A DNA stretch of 64,000 bases, taken from positions 17,081-81,080 of the forward strand of contig CAZYBT010000002.1 of the NCBI GenBank assembly GCA_964645755.1, written 5' to 3'. This DNA comes from VMCP01 sp964645755. GTDB lineage: Bacteria; Bacteroidota; Bacteroidia; NS11-12g; UBA955. Under the pieces are notes generated by a model that saw only the letters and a program-made list of their open reading frames with translations, was not told the DNA's origin and searched no databases. Of this stretch, positions 25,577 through 33,774 are shown in pieces. How positions within the stretch are numbered: the stretch's first letter is position 1; every line of letters starts with the position of its first letter. A program made the position numbers and the translations under genes.

Positions 25577-26299
25577 ATGTTAGAAGTACTTTGGGAAGAC
25601 AATCACCTATTGATAGTGAACAAACCTGCTGGTTTGCCGGTGCAAGGAGATGAAACAGGTGACGAACATTTGTTGGAAATTGCGGAGAAGTATATTCGCG
25701 AAAAGTACAATAAACCAGGTGCCGCTTTTGTTGGTTTAATTCATAGAATCGATCGCCCCGTTAGTGGAACAATGATGCTTGCTAAAACTTCTAAGGCATT
25801 AGCGAGGATGAATGAAGTTTTTAGACTCAAGCAAAACAAGAAAATATATCATTGTATTACCCAGTATGCCTTGCCCGAAACTCAAGGAACTCTGCAGCAT
25901 TATTTGGGAAAAGATTCCAATACACACAGAGCACTTACCTATAACACCCCTCGGTCTGGCACCAAACATGCCGTTCTGCATTACAAACTCCTGAACAATC
26001 GCGGTGATAAATTCTTGTATGAAATTCACCTTGAAACTGGCCGTTTTCATCAAATAAGAGCTCAATTAGCTAAAATGGGGTCTCCAATTATGGGGGATTT
26101 AAAATATGGTGCCAAAGAGCCACTACCAGATAGGAGTATCGCACTTCATGCATATCAACTGATCACCCCTCACGCAGTGAAAACAAATCCATCCATCAAT
26201 GTTTCCGCTCCTTATCCCAACAAACAGTGGTGGCAACTCTTTGCTGATGTAATCAAAAAAGTTGATCCAAAGAAGAAGGATCCCAAAAAACATCGCTAA
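25577..26299 (+). CDS. RluA-family pseudouridine synthase
   Basis: A 240-residue enzyme that isomerises uridine to pseudouridine in RNA. The N-terminal LLIVNKPAGLPVQGD and the catalytic HRIDRPVSGTMMLAKT (Asp in HRIDRP, about residue 59) are diagnostic. ETGRFHQIRAQLA lies near residue 156. There is no S4 RNA-binding domain, which resembles the shorter TruC/RluA-type proteins. The target (rRNA or tRNA) is not identifiable. Its 3' end overlaps the convergent alkyltransferase-like gene by 47 nt. Confidence 0.9.
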   Translation: MLEVLWEDNHLLIVNKPAGLPVQGDETGDEHLLEIAEKYIREKYNKPGAAFVGLIHRIDRPVSGTMMLAKTSKALARMNEVFRLKQNKKIYHCITQYALPETQGTLQHYLGKDSNTHRALTYNTPRSGTKHAVLHYKLLNNRGDKFLYEIHLETGRFHQIRAQLAKMGSPIMGDLKYGAKEPLPDRSIALHAYQLITPHAVKTNPSINVSAPYPNKQWWQLFADVIKKVDPKKKDPKKHR

Positions 26300-26597
26300 A
26301 ATTTTGAACTTGGTTGTTCAAAATTGAAATACCTTCTTGCTCTAAAAGCTGCTGCATCTCATTGTCGCCAGAAAAATGCATTTTCCCTGTTAAGAGGCCA
26401 TTTCGGTTCACTACTCTATGTGCGGGGACATACGGAAATACCTGATGACTTAAATTCATAGCCCAACCCACCAATCTACTGCTTCTTTTGGCACCAAGAT
26501 ATGAAGCTATGGCACCATAACTAGTTACTCTTCCGTAGGGAATTTGGCGCACTATATCGAAAACGCTTTCATAAAATTGATTGTTTTTATTTGTCAT
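26253..26597 (-). CDS. Alkyltransferase-like (ATL) DNA-repair protein
   Basis: A 114-residue protein of the O6-alkylguanine-DNA alkyltransferase DNA-binding family. The recognition segment IPYGRVTSYGAIASYLG (about 19-35) and RLVGWAMN are conserved. The acceptor motif PCHR is changed to PAHR (58-61), so the protein cannot take the alkyl group. It is therefore an ATL protein, which is known to bind O6-alkylguanine, flip the base and hand the lesion to nucleotide excision repair. Ala at this position also occurs in a Thermus homologue, whereas E. coli and fission yeast have Trp. Its 3' end overlaps the pseudouridine synthase gene. Confidence 0.85.
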   Translation of the reverse strand: MTNKNNQFYESVFDIVRQIPYGRVTSYGAIASYLGAKRSSRLVGWAMNLSHQVFPYVPAHRVVNRNGLLTGKMHFSGDNEMQQLLEQEGISILNNQVQNFSDVFWDPSSLDQLF

Positions 26598-26648
26598 GCA
26601 ACTTTTTGGTACAAATTTTGTCTAAATTTACAGAGAATTTTGAAAAAG

Positions 26649-28220
26649 ATGAAGTACAAGATTTATTTATTTATTCTTACAGTTTTATTTGCGGCAAACA
26701 CGAACGCGCAAATCATTCCTTACCAACGATTAACACCTGCTGTTAAGCCCAACAATGTTGGAATTTATCCCAATATCAAACAAAAAGAGAGTTGGAATGG
26801 CAGAGAATCCGGATCATACAGTTTGAAATTCCGATGTAAAGCCCTAAAACCTGGACAAATAGTATGGTTGGCTGATCACCACATTGGAGGCAAGTATTAC
26901 AGAGATACAGCAGAAGTGCAAAAAAATGGTCTTGTGGAATTTAACGGTGGCTACAATTCGAAAATTGCAAGTAAGCAAAAACTGCAACGAGGTATGTACT
27001 TATTTGTTTTACCCGAACGTAGAGATTACTTCGAAATTATGGTAGATGACGACCAAGATTTTACAATCACTTTTGATACATCATATTATCAAAGAGATTA
27101 TTATAAAACAATGAAAGTTGAAGGATCTAAAGAGAATTCTGACTTTGTAGAATATCAAAACAACAAGATGAAAGTCATTGACAAGCTCATTGCTTTAGAT
27201 GAAGAAATAAAGAAAGATTCGAGTATTGAGAATAAAAAGCGAATTGAGCCAAAGAAAATGGCTTTATTGAAAGAGAAAGAGCAGCAAGATTCTATTTTCA
27301 TTTCACTACACCCAAATAATTTATTATCTCGTTTTCTATATGCGCTAATTGGTGTAGAAATACCATCAAAACTCCCAACTAAAGCAGATGGAACCAAAGA
27401 CAGCGCTTACCCTTTCAACCATTTCAAACAGCATTATTGGGATCATGTAGATTTCAATGAAGATGGATTGGTGAGAATGCCTGTGAATATTTTAAAAACA
27501 AAACTTGACTTTTATTTTGATAAAGTCATAGTTCCTGATGCTGATACATGTATTTTGGTATCAGAAAAATTGCTTGAAAAATGCAAAAATTCAATTGAGA
27601 ATGAAAAATACATTATTTGGTATTTAACAAATAGATTTGAGTCTAGTAATATTATGGGACTAGACAGGGTATTCGTTCATTTGGCACTTTCGAATTACTG
27701 TTCCGGAAAAGCTTGGTGGGTTGATAGCGTTACTGTAGCCAAAATGTGTGAAAATGCATTTAGAAGATCACACAGCTTAATTGGAGCAACCGCACCTGAA
27801 CTCGAACTTAAAAACCTCGATAGCGTGTGGGTAAGAACAAACTCCATTCAAGCACCATACACACTCATGATTTTTTGGGATCCAACCTGCGGACATTGTA
27901 AAGAAATCATGCCAAAACTTGCAAAAATTTACGAAAAGAACAAGTCTAAGGGTTGGAAAGTAATTGCACTAGCCTCTGGAGATAAAAAGAAAGAATGGTA
28001 TGAATACGTTAAAGAACATCCAGAATCAAAAGGATTCACACATTTAATTCGCGGCGAAGTTCAAAGTCAAAAATACGCCGACGCCCTTTACAGTTATTAT
28101 GTAATTGCGAGTCCAACTATTTTCATCATGGATGTAAATAAGAAAATCGTTGCAAACCGGATTGATGTCGATAAAATAGAAGAATTCATTGATCACTTAG
28201 ATCAAATGAAAAAGAAATAA
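26649..28220 (+). CDS. TlpA-like secreted thioredoxin-fold protein
   Basis: A 523-residue protein with signal peptide MKYKIYLFILTVLFAANTNAQ. The first 370 residues are a polar, largely alpha/beta region that resembles the DUF4369/DUF5106-type domains found before thioredoxin folds in Bacteroidota. The C-terminal 150 residues are a TlpA/AhpC-type domain with FWDPTCGHCKEIMP, placing the redox cysteines at about 414 and 417, and a cis-Pro segment ASPTIFIMD. It probably reduces or exchanges disulfides in the periplasm. The frame is open upstream to 26544, where it overlaps the divergent ATL gene, but the ATG at 26649 puts the signal peptide at the start. Confidence 0.8.
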   Translation: MKYKIYLFILTVLFAANTNAQIIPYQRLTPAVKPNNVGIYPNIKQKESWNGRESGSYSLKFRCKALKPGQIVWLADHHIGGKYYRDTAEVQKNGLVEFNGGYNSKIASKQKLQRGMYLFVLPERRDYFEIMVDDDQDFTITFDTSYYQRDYYKTMKVEGSKENSDFVEYQNNKMKVIDKLIALDEEIKKDSSIENKKRIEPKKMALLKEKEQQDSIFISLHPNNLLSRFLYALIGVEIPSKLPTKADGTKDSAYPFNHFKQHYWDHVDFNEDGLVRMPVNILKTKLDFYFDKVIVPDADTCILVSEKLLEKCKNSIENEKYIIWYLTNRFESSNIMGLDRVFVHLALSNYCSGKAWWVDSVTVAKMCENAFRRSHSLIGATAPELELKNLDSVWVRTNSIQAPYTLMIFWDPTCGHCKEIMPKLAKIYEKNKSKGWKVIALASGDKKKEWYEYVKEHPESKGFTHLIRGEVQSQKYADALYSYYVIASPTIFIMDVNKKIVANRIDVDKIEEFIDHLDQMKKK

Positions 28221-28227
28221 ATAAAAA

Positions 28228-28247
28228 GGCTCCGAGAAAAAGGAGCC
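28228..28247. terminator. Bidirectional intrinsic terminator
   Basis: A stem GGCTCC / GGAGCC, extended by flanking A5 and T5 to about 11 bp, with an 8-nt loop. It serves the TlpA-like gene and the convergent gene ending at 28251. Confidence 0.8.
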
Positions 28248-28250
28248 TTT

Positions 28251-28865
28251 TTATTTATACCACCATTTTTTCACATCTTTTACCAAATCTTTTGTGAACA
28301 CCATCAACCCGAAATTATAATACGGTGCTGAATAATATGTACCTGGAGTCAGTGAAACACGAATTCCAATCCCTGCATTGATTCCCAAATATTTTAAAAC
28401 TCTTAAATTACCCGAGATTCCTGTCTCAACAGGAATAACCATCTTTGAAGAAAAAATAGGTTTTGTGCTATTCTCCGGAAATTCACTCAAATCAACTACA
28501 CCAATGCCAGTTTGAAATGTTTGATACAATCTAAACCGATGAGTTTTATACCAATGATACTCACCAATTCCACTAAAAATCAGATATTCATAACGATTCT
28601 CTTTTCCCGGTGCCACATTTTTTTGTGCATCAGCGTAATAAACTGCACCCAACAAAGCAAATTTCCCATAATCCAAACCACCACGAAATCCTAATATTTT
28701 GACCGGCACACCGGTTACAAATGAGTTCCTTTGATCTCCGCCTAATATAAAAGATGGTTTATTTTTAAATGATAATTGAATACTATCTTTCGGCGACCAA
28801 TTCTGTGCATTCACCCGACAGCCTATAAAAAAAATGAATACAATCAACGATACTCGTATTGTCAT
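28251..28865 (-). CDS. Predicted small outer-membrane barrel protein
   Basis: A 204-residue protein with signal peptide MTIRVSLIVFIFFIGCRVNAQ. The body has alternating aromatic and small residues and glycines (GGLDYGKFALLGAVYYAD, GINAGIGIRVSL), consistent with a beta-barrel of 8-10 strands. No named family is recognised. Three codons upstream (from 28874) are open, but a TATTTTTG promoter box overlaps them, so 28865 is the start. It is divergent from two other small barrel proteins at 28923 and 29744, which may be functional neighbours. Confidence 0.6.
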   Translation of the reverse strand: MTIRVSLIVFIFFIGCRVNAQNWSPKDSIQLSFKNKPSFILGGDQRNSFVTGVPVKILGFRGGLDYGKFALLGAVYYADAQKNVAPGKENRYEYLIFSGIGEYHWYKTHRFRLYQTFQTGIGVVDLSEFPENSTKPIFSSKMVIPVETGISGNLRVLKYLGINAGIGIRVSLTPGTYYSAPYYNFGLMVFTKDLVKDVKKWWYK

Positions 28866-28871
28866 ATAGAG

Positions 28872-28879
28872 CAAAAATA
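28872..28879 (-). promoter_or_regulatory. -7 box TATTTTTG for the barrel gene ending at 28251
   Basis: An exact TAnnTTTG box on the minus strand, 6 nt from the ATG at 28865. It decides against the upstream TTG start. Confidence 0.5.
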
Positions 28880-28910
28880 CTCTAAATTGTGAAAGATTGA
28901 TTGAAAGTAT

Positions 28911-28918
28911 TAATTTCG
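28911..28918 (+). promoter_or_regulatory. -7-like box TAATTTCG
   Basis: One mismatch from TAnnTTTG, 4 nt before the ATG at 28923. Confidence 0.35.
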
Positions 28919-28922
28919 AAGA

Positions 28923-29711
28923 ATGAAAAACATTCTGTTGACAATTGGTTTATTTGCTTTTCTACAAAATCTTTTTGCTCAAAATTCTCCCGTTAAATCA
29001 AGCTCAAACTCCCCTACAACCAACAACTCTCCAGCAAGTACCACAACGAACACAACTGCTAATAACGTCCCTGCAAACAATACTGCACCTTATTTGAAAC
29101 AAAAAAAAGAGGAAATTACGGTTGAGGGATTGCTTCAATTACAGATCATGGACAAACCATTAGGTATTGTTTTCAATGAATTAAAAGTTCGATATTTTGT
29201 TTCTGAAAAACGTGCATACCGCGCACGGGGGTTGGTAAGCATGTCTAATAATAATATCACCATCAATGGCTCTGGTGGAAAAAATGCAAACGTTATCGAA
29301 TCAAAACAAAGCCTAAATCTTGGGGTTGGGTTCGAGGATCATTTTAAAAGCAAAAACCACATATCTCCATATTGGGGTGCAGAAGTTTTAATTGGTTTGG
29401 AGGGAGTAAATCTAGATGGAACAAATACAGATGATGGTTTAACATTCAAACCAGATTATAAAGTGAGATCTGAAAATACAGAGTTTGCGTTTTATGTTGG
29501 CGGTATTGCCGGATTAGATTACTATCTAAATTCAAACTTTTATATCGGCACTGAAATTCGTTATGGTTACCAAAGTAAAAACCTTGGTAATGTATCAAAA
29601 ACTGTATTTGATCCTGCCGGGAATGCGTCTAGCTCTGGAAGCAGCCTTGGAACAAATACAAAGCTCGAGATGTCTTATACCCCTGGAGTTCGGATTGGAT
29701 ATAAATTTTAA
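28923..29711 (+). CDS. Outer-membrane barrel protein with Ser/Thr/Asn-rich linker
   Basis: A 262-residue protein. The signal peptide ends about residue 20 (LFAQ). A low-complexity linker rich in Ser, Thr, Asn and Pro follows (about 21-57). The barrel domain begins VEGLLQLQIMDKPLGIVFNELKVRYF and ends PGVRIGYKF with the C-terminal Phe typical of outer-membrane insertion. It is paralogous to the next gene, sharing the start of the barrel (xLQLQ...V...E(I/L)(K/R)xRYF(V/L)), the strand HISPYWGAEVLIG versus KLSPYIGAEVGFG, the NGTNTxxGL/DGTNTDDGL turn and the same final strand. Function is unknown. Confidence 0.65.
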   Translation: MKNILLTIGLFAFLQNLFAQNSPVKSSSNSPTTNNSPASTTTNTTANNVPANNTAPYLKQKKEEITVEGLLQLQIMDKPLGIVFNELKVRYFVSEKRAYRARGLVSMSNNNITINGSGGKNANVIESKQSLNLGVGFEDHFKSKNHISPYWGAEVLIGLEGVNLDGTNTDDGLTFKPDYKVRSENTEFAFYVGGIAGLDYYLNSNFYIGTEIRYGYQSKNLGNVSKTVFDPAGNASSSGSSLGTNTKLEMSYTPGVRIGYKF

Positions 29712-29729
29712 ATTTAACCTCAGTTTTAG

Positions 29730-29737
29730 TACATTTG
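29730..29737 (+). promoter_or_regulatory. -7 box TACATTTG
   Basis: An exact TAnnTTTG box in the 32-nt gap between the two paralogous barrel genes, 6 nt before the ATG at 29744. Confidence 0.5.
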
Positions 29738-29743
29738 TGATGT

Positions 29744-30427
29744 ATGAAAACGAAATTATCTATTCTTCTATTGTCATTGATGGCAATTTCTAACAACGTA
29801 AACGCTCAAAAAGCTGAAGCACAAGATTTAACACTTGAAGCTACTTTAAATTTGCAAGTTGGTGGAGCGCCAATAAGTTTTGAGGTATCAGAAATCAGAA
29901 TGCGTTATTTTTTGAATTCAAAATTGGCTCTTAGAACAAAATTTGCATTTGATCTAATGTCTTCAACTGACTATGTATACAATCCAATGGATCCAACTGT
30001 AATGCCATTTACACTTGAAAGCAGCGCGTCGAACTTTACTTTAGGATTGGGAATCGAAAAACACTTCACCGGCACAGATAAGTTATCACCTTACATCGGT
30101 GCAGAAGTTGGATTTGGTATATCAAGCAATCAAGTGAATGGAACAAACACATACAATGGATTGGATTATTCAGCCGGAAGCACTTTCTCTGCTGAAACTT
30201 CAGGTGCTACTCAAGTTTATGCTGGTTTGATTTTTGGTGCAGATTATTACATCGTCCCCCACGTTTATATTGGAGCTGAATTAGCGTACGGAATCGGATT
30301 TGAATCGCTCGGTGAGAGAACAATATACAATAGTTATTCAGGTACTCTGATCAAAAACACTTTAGGATCAGCCGTTGGTTTTGGGCTTCAAGCAAATCCT
30401 GGTGTAAGAATTGGTTTAAAGTTTTAA
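29744..30427 (+). CDS. Outer-membrane barrel protein, paralogue of the preceding gene
   Basis: A 227-residue protein with signal peptide (about 1-22, ending VNAQ) and a barrel domain ending PGVRIGLKF. It matches the preceding protein along its whole length except for the low-complexity linker, which is missing here. This looks like an old tandem duplication. The gene has its own promoter box, so the copies may be expressed separately. No named family is assigned. Confidence 0.65.
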   Translation: MKTKLSILLLSLMAISNNVNAQKAEAQDLTLEATLNLQVGGAPISFEVSEIRMRYFLNSKLALRTKFAFDLMSSTDYVYNPMDPTVMPFTLESSASNFTLGLGIEKHFTGTDKLSPYIGAEVGFGISSNQVNGTNTYNGLDYSAGSTFSAETSGATQVYAGLIFGADYYIVPHVYIGAELAYGIGFESLGERTIYNSYSGTLIKNTLGSAVGFGLQANPGVRIGLKF

Positions 30428-30500
30428 GAAGAACACTTAAACAAGTCATCGTCACTTAAATATTTAATCATTTTCTTTAGGATATTGAACATGATTCGGT

Positions 30501-30508
30501 TATTTTTG
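30501..30508 (+). promoter_or_regulatory. -7 box TATTTTTG for the desaturase gene
   Basis: An exact TAnnTTTG box 25 nt before the ATG at 30534, leaving an A-rich leader. Confidence 0.5.
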
Positions 30509-30533
30509 TAATCATTCAAATTTCAAATAAAAA

Positions 30534-31616
30534 ATGGCAACTATCCGCTTTGAAGGCAGAAATGCACAGTTCTTTAGTACACTAAGATCAAGAATTGACC
30601 AATATTTTACAGATAACAATATCAAACCAACAGGCAATTGGAAACTTTATCTTAAAACAATCATTTTTACCCTGATATTGATTGGGAGTTATTTAACACT
30701 TGTTTTATTTACTACCGATCAAACTTGGATTCAAGTTATCCTTTGTATGTTACTTGGCATTTCATTCGCAGGAATGGGATTTAATGTAATGCACGATGGT
30801 GCACACGGAAGTTATTCAACAAAACCTTGGGTAAACAAGTTAATGGCCAATAGCTTAAACCTATTAGGAGGCAACGCATTCTATTGGGTTGAAAAGCACA
30901 ATGTTGCACATCACAGCTACACCAACATTGATGGAGCCGATGAGGATATTGATATTTACCCATTCATGCGCCTTAACTCTAATCAGAAAGGTTTTTGGTT
31001 TCATAAATTCCAACATATTTATTTCATTTTCTTGTATTCTATTGCCTACCTAAGTTGGATTATTTTGCAGGACATGACAAAATATTTCACGGGTAAAGTT
31101 GCTCATAGACAAATGAAAGGAAAAATGACCGCATTTGAACATTTTGAATTTTGGGCAAGCAAACTCGTTTACATTGGAATTTTCATTATCATACCTACAT
31201 ATATTTTTGGTTTTGGAACTGCTATCATCGGATATATGATTGTTGCTCTTACCACAGGTATTTGCATCACTATTGTGTTCCAATTGGCACACGTTGTCGA
31301 AGGATTGAATTTTGTTGCTCACAACGATGATGTTGTTGTAGTGCAAGACGATTGGGCAACACACCAAATCCATACTACTTCTAATTTTGCTACGAAAAAT
31401 AAAATTTGGACATGGCTTTTGGGGGGACTTAACTTCCAAGTAGAACATCACTTATTCCCAAAAATTAGCCATGTACACTATCCTAAAATTAATGAAATCG
31501 TGAAAAAAACTTGTGCCGATTTCAATGTAAAATACCAAGAGTTTCCAACTATGGTGAAAGCAATTAAATCGCACATGGCATATTTGAAACAAATTGGTCA
31601 GTTACAAACAGCTTAA
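30534..31616 (+). CDS. Membrane fatty-acid (acyl-CoA) desaturase
   Basis: A 360-residue integral membrane di-iron desaturase. The three histidine boxes are HDGAH (87-91), HNVAHH (122-127) and, near residue 315, QVEHH. The Gln at the start of the third box is typical of the front-end/linoleoyl-CoA group rather than delta-9 acyl-CoA desaturases. Hydrophobic helices lie at about 40-60 and 65-85 and again in the second half. It should introduce a double bond into membrane acyl chains with O2 and an electron donor. Regiospecificity is not readable from sequence. Monocistronic, closed by the terminator at 31641-31661. Confidence 0.88.
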   Translation: MATIRFEGRNAQFFSTLRSRIDQYFTDNNIKPTGNWKLYLKTIIFTLILIGSYLTLVLFTTDQTWIQVILCMLLGISFAGMGFNVMHDGAHGSYSTKPWVNKLMANSLNLLGGNAFYWVEKHNVAHHSYTNIDGADEDIDIYPFMRLNSNQKGFWFHKFQHIYFIFLYSIAYLSWIILQDMTKYFTGKVAHRQMKGKMTAFEHFEFWASKLVYIGIFIIIPTYIFGFGTAIIGYMIVALTTGICITIVFQLAHVVEGLNFVAHNDDVVVVQDDWATHQIHTTSNFATKNKIWTWLLGGLNFQVEHHLFPKISHVHYPKINEIVKKTCADFNVKYQEFPTMVKAIKSHMAYLKQIGQLQTA

Positions 31617-31640
31617 AAATAATATAATCCATAACAAAAA

Positions 31641-31661
31641 AGAGCTTCTGACCGAAGCTCT
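31641..31661. terminator. Bidirectional intrinsic terminator
   Basis: An 8-bp stem AGAGCTTC / GAAGCTCT with a 5-nt loop, flanked by A-rich sequence on the left and T6 on the right. It serves the desaturase gene and the convergent exosortase block. Confidence 0.85.
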
Positions 31662-31707
31662 TTTTTATTTGAGTGACATACTAAAATGATTCATTCAAAA
31701 CTGAAAA

Positions 31708-32808
31708 TCAAAATAATCTGGAAACTCCAAACTCCATATAATCTGCAACATTCAAATGGGCCTTTAAACGCGTCCTGAGAGCCCATTCTTGGCTTAAACG
31801 ATAATCAATACCTACAGCATTATAAAAGAACGGCTTTTCGCTAAAAACAGGCTTTAAAATATAAACACCCAGATCTGTGCGTAAAGCAACCCTTCCAAAT
31901 ACAAATTGATGACCGGCCTTCAACCCAATTTCAACCAAATCCAAATCATCAGAATTTGTACTTTTACCAAACTTATCAAATTTGTAATTGGGATCTGAAA
32001 AAAAATCCAAACCTACATCCCAAATGTGTCGTGCATTCTTTTGAATTCTATATTGAAAATCGAAAATCCAACTTGTAAAGGATTCTTGATATTCTAAAGA
32101 ATGTTCTCTAATTCCTAATTTCAATCCTATGGAATATGGATATGCAAGAAATTTCTTCTTGTGAAGATACATTGATTGTTTATCGTTATTCAAAACCTCA
32201 TTTGGGAAATAAACTATTCCTAGACCATAATGAAAAGCATTAAGACCAACATTCGGCTTTTTCCAATTTCCGTTTGAAGTATGCGTTAAATACAACGCAG
32301 CATTCATATTAAAATTTTCTGTTAATTGATACTCCAAACCAGTTTTTAATTGAGCAAAATAATTCATATGACTACCGATTGCAAAATTTACAGGCTTTTG
32401 GTTGGTGTCGTATTTCTGAGATAAAAAAGCAAAACCGTGACCAAAATGATACGTAAAAGAAAGTTTACTCTTGTTATAGAATACACCTCCCAAAACCAAA
32501 GCTGAACTCATCTGAAAACCTGTTGATGCATGCCCCATATTCAACCATGTAGAAGAAAATCCAATGATCGGCGAGTGATGCAATTCATCATTCTTTGATT
32601 TTAAATCATCTCTTTCTTGCCTAAGTTTCCATAAAACCTCCAATTGCGCACCATACACATCCGATTCCAATGGCTTTGTGTAGGAAGTATGAGCAAGCAT
32701 TTGTCCCCCAAAATAATTTAAAGAATAAGAAAATTGGCCACAAACCAGATGGCACATCAGTGAAAACAAACAAAAAAATAAAAGTTTAAGCAGTCTCGAA
32801 AACATCAT
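31708..32808 (-). CDS. PagL-like lipid A deacylase (acyloxyacyl hydrolase family)
   Basis: A 366-residue secreted protein: signal peptide to about residue 24, then a predicted barrel. The segment LTHTSNGNWKKPNVGLN (about 174-190) matches the PagL active-site pattern H-x-S-N-G...N-x-G-x-N, giving candidate catalytic residues His176 and Ser178. PagL enzymes sit in the outer membrane and remove the 3-O acyl chain of lipid A. This protein is about twice the size of Pseudomonas PagL, with extra strands at both ends. The ATG overlaps the stop of the exosortase-associated gene by one base, so it is part of the same transcript. The role beside a sorting enzyme is unknown. Confidence 0.7.
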   Translation of the reverse strand: MMFSRLLKLLFFCLFSLMCHLVCGQFSYSLNYFGGQMLAHTSYTKPLESDVYGAQLEVLWKLRQERDDLKSKNDELHHSPIIGFSSTWLNMGHASTGFQMSSALVLGGVFYNKSKLSFTYHFGHGFAFLSQKYDTNQKPVNFAIGSHMNYFAQLKTGLEYQLTENFNMNAALYLTHTSNGNWKKPNVGLNAFHYGLGIVYFPNEVLNNDKQSMYLHKKKFLAYPYSIGLKLGIREHSLEYQESFTSWIFDFQYRIQKNARHIWDVGLDFFSDPNYKFDKFGKSTNSDDLDLVEIGLKAGHQFVFGRVALRTDLGVYILKPVFSEKPFFYNAVGIDYRLSQEWALRTRLKAHLNVADYMEFGVSRLF

Positions 32809-33266
32809 TACACTTCATCATTTGTCTTTACCGGTCTAAGGTACAAAACAAAGATTGAAAAAAGCATAAAGTAAAATGGTGAAGCAAAAAAAACAAGAAT
32901 CTGATTGTAAAGAACATCTAATCTCGGTGAATCGCCTACAAAATATCTGAAAGCACCAATGGAGGAAATAAACACATCTCCAAGAACAAGAACCAATACA
33001 AATAATTTCGACCATTGAATGGAAGTATTATTTTTCAAAAAGCGATATCCTAAGTAACCAAATGTATAAATTTCAAATTCTCTATACACAAATCGAAACG
33101 ATCTACTTTTACAAAACACTTGTATCGATGGAAAATGATGGTTGTGATAGACCATTTCATTTGAAATAAAAGTAAAAATGCCGTAAATCGCGAGTAAGGG
33201 AAAACAATAAAGAATAATCTTCTTTGTTATTTCCTGCCATGAAGCGGTTTCAGATAAATGATCCAT
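32808..33266 (-). CDS. Small exosortase-associated membrane protein
   Basis: A 152-residue protein with four predicted transmembrane segments: KIILYCFPLLAIYGIFTFIS (about 16-35), a central one around EIYTFGYLGYRFL, LFVLVLVLGDVFISSIGAF (about 88-106), and FFASPFYFMLFSIFVLYL near the end. I recognise no enzymatic motif. Its first 40 nt overlap the 3' end of the exosortase gene in another frame, and its stop overlaps the ATG of the PagL-like gene, which is very tight coupling. Bacteroidota exosortases of the XrtX type are known to have a small membrane partner. This protein fits that role by position and topology, but I cannot confirm family membership. Confidence 0.6.
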   Translation of the reverse strand: MDHLSETASWQEITKKIILYCFPLLAIYGIFTFISNEMVYHNHHFPSIQVFCKSRSFRFVYREFEIYTFGYLGYRFLKNNTSIQWSKLFVLVLVLGDVFISSIGAFRYFVGDSPRLDVLYNQILVFFASPFYFMLFSIFVLYLRPVKTNDEV

Positions 33267-33772
33267 ATGATAAACATGATTACGTAAACCCCAAGCTGAA
33301 AGACTGTTTTATGAAATGTTTCAAACCATTCAGGATGAGATTTAGCGATATAAAACAAAGCAGAAACACGAACTACATTCGCAATAAAAAGCACAGCTAC
33401 ACCGAAAACCGTAAAAAATAATTTCCGTTTCAGAGACAACCCAGGTATCGCTAAAATAAAAGCAGCACAGACATAATAAAGTTCAAATCCATTACAAGGA
33501 TCTCCAATGAGTATATGCCCTCGCGAATCAAAAACATGATATGTCTTTTGCGTTGGATTGAAATAACCCCACGGTGTATTTGAAGAGAAAAACCCGATAA
33601 AATGCCTACTTGCGGATGTTACTAAATGCGTAAGTGAGTCATTAAGCCAGTCAATACTATTCAGTATTGGAAATAGTACGAAAGATAACAAAACAAAAAA
33701 AAGGAAATTCCTTTGACTTTTACTCAAAGAAATTTCCTTTAGTATGGTGGAGAAACCACCTTTAAAAATCAT
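33227..33772 (-). CDS. Exosortase/archaeosortase family transpeptidase
   Basis: A 181-residue integral membrane protein with the family's catalytic triad visible: Cys93 in IGDPCNGFELYYVC, Arg135 in ANVVRVSAL, and His154 in FHKTVFQ. Spacing and the surrounding hydrophobic helices match exosortases. These enzymes recognise a short C-terminal tripartite signal, cleave it and transfer the protein to a membrane or surface anchor. The start lies 2 nt beyond the stop of a 63-residue protein that carries such a signal, so that protein is the obvious substrate. The last 40 nt overlap the next gene. It may be an XrtX-type enzyme, but subtype assignment needs a profile search. Confidence 0.85.
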   Translation of the reverse strand: MIFKGGFSTILKEISLSKSQRNFLFFVLLSFVLFPILNSIDWLNDSLTHLVTSASRHFIGFFSSNTPWGYFNPTQKTYHVFDSRGHILIGDPCNGFELYYVCAAFILAIPGLSLKRKLFFTVFGVAVLFIANVVRVSALFYIAKSHPEWFETFHKTVFQLGVYVIMFIIWIIYLKPLHGRK

Positions 33773-33774
33773 AC

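Noticed and set aside
33746..33760. Hairpin GGTGG/CCACC in the first codons of the exosortase gene
   Set aside because: Five base pairs within coding sequence. It could modulate translation but is likely by chance.
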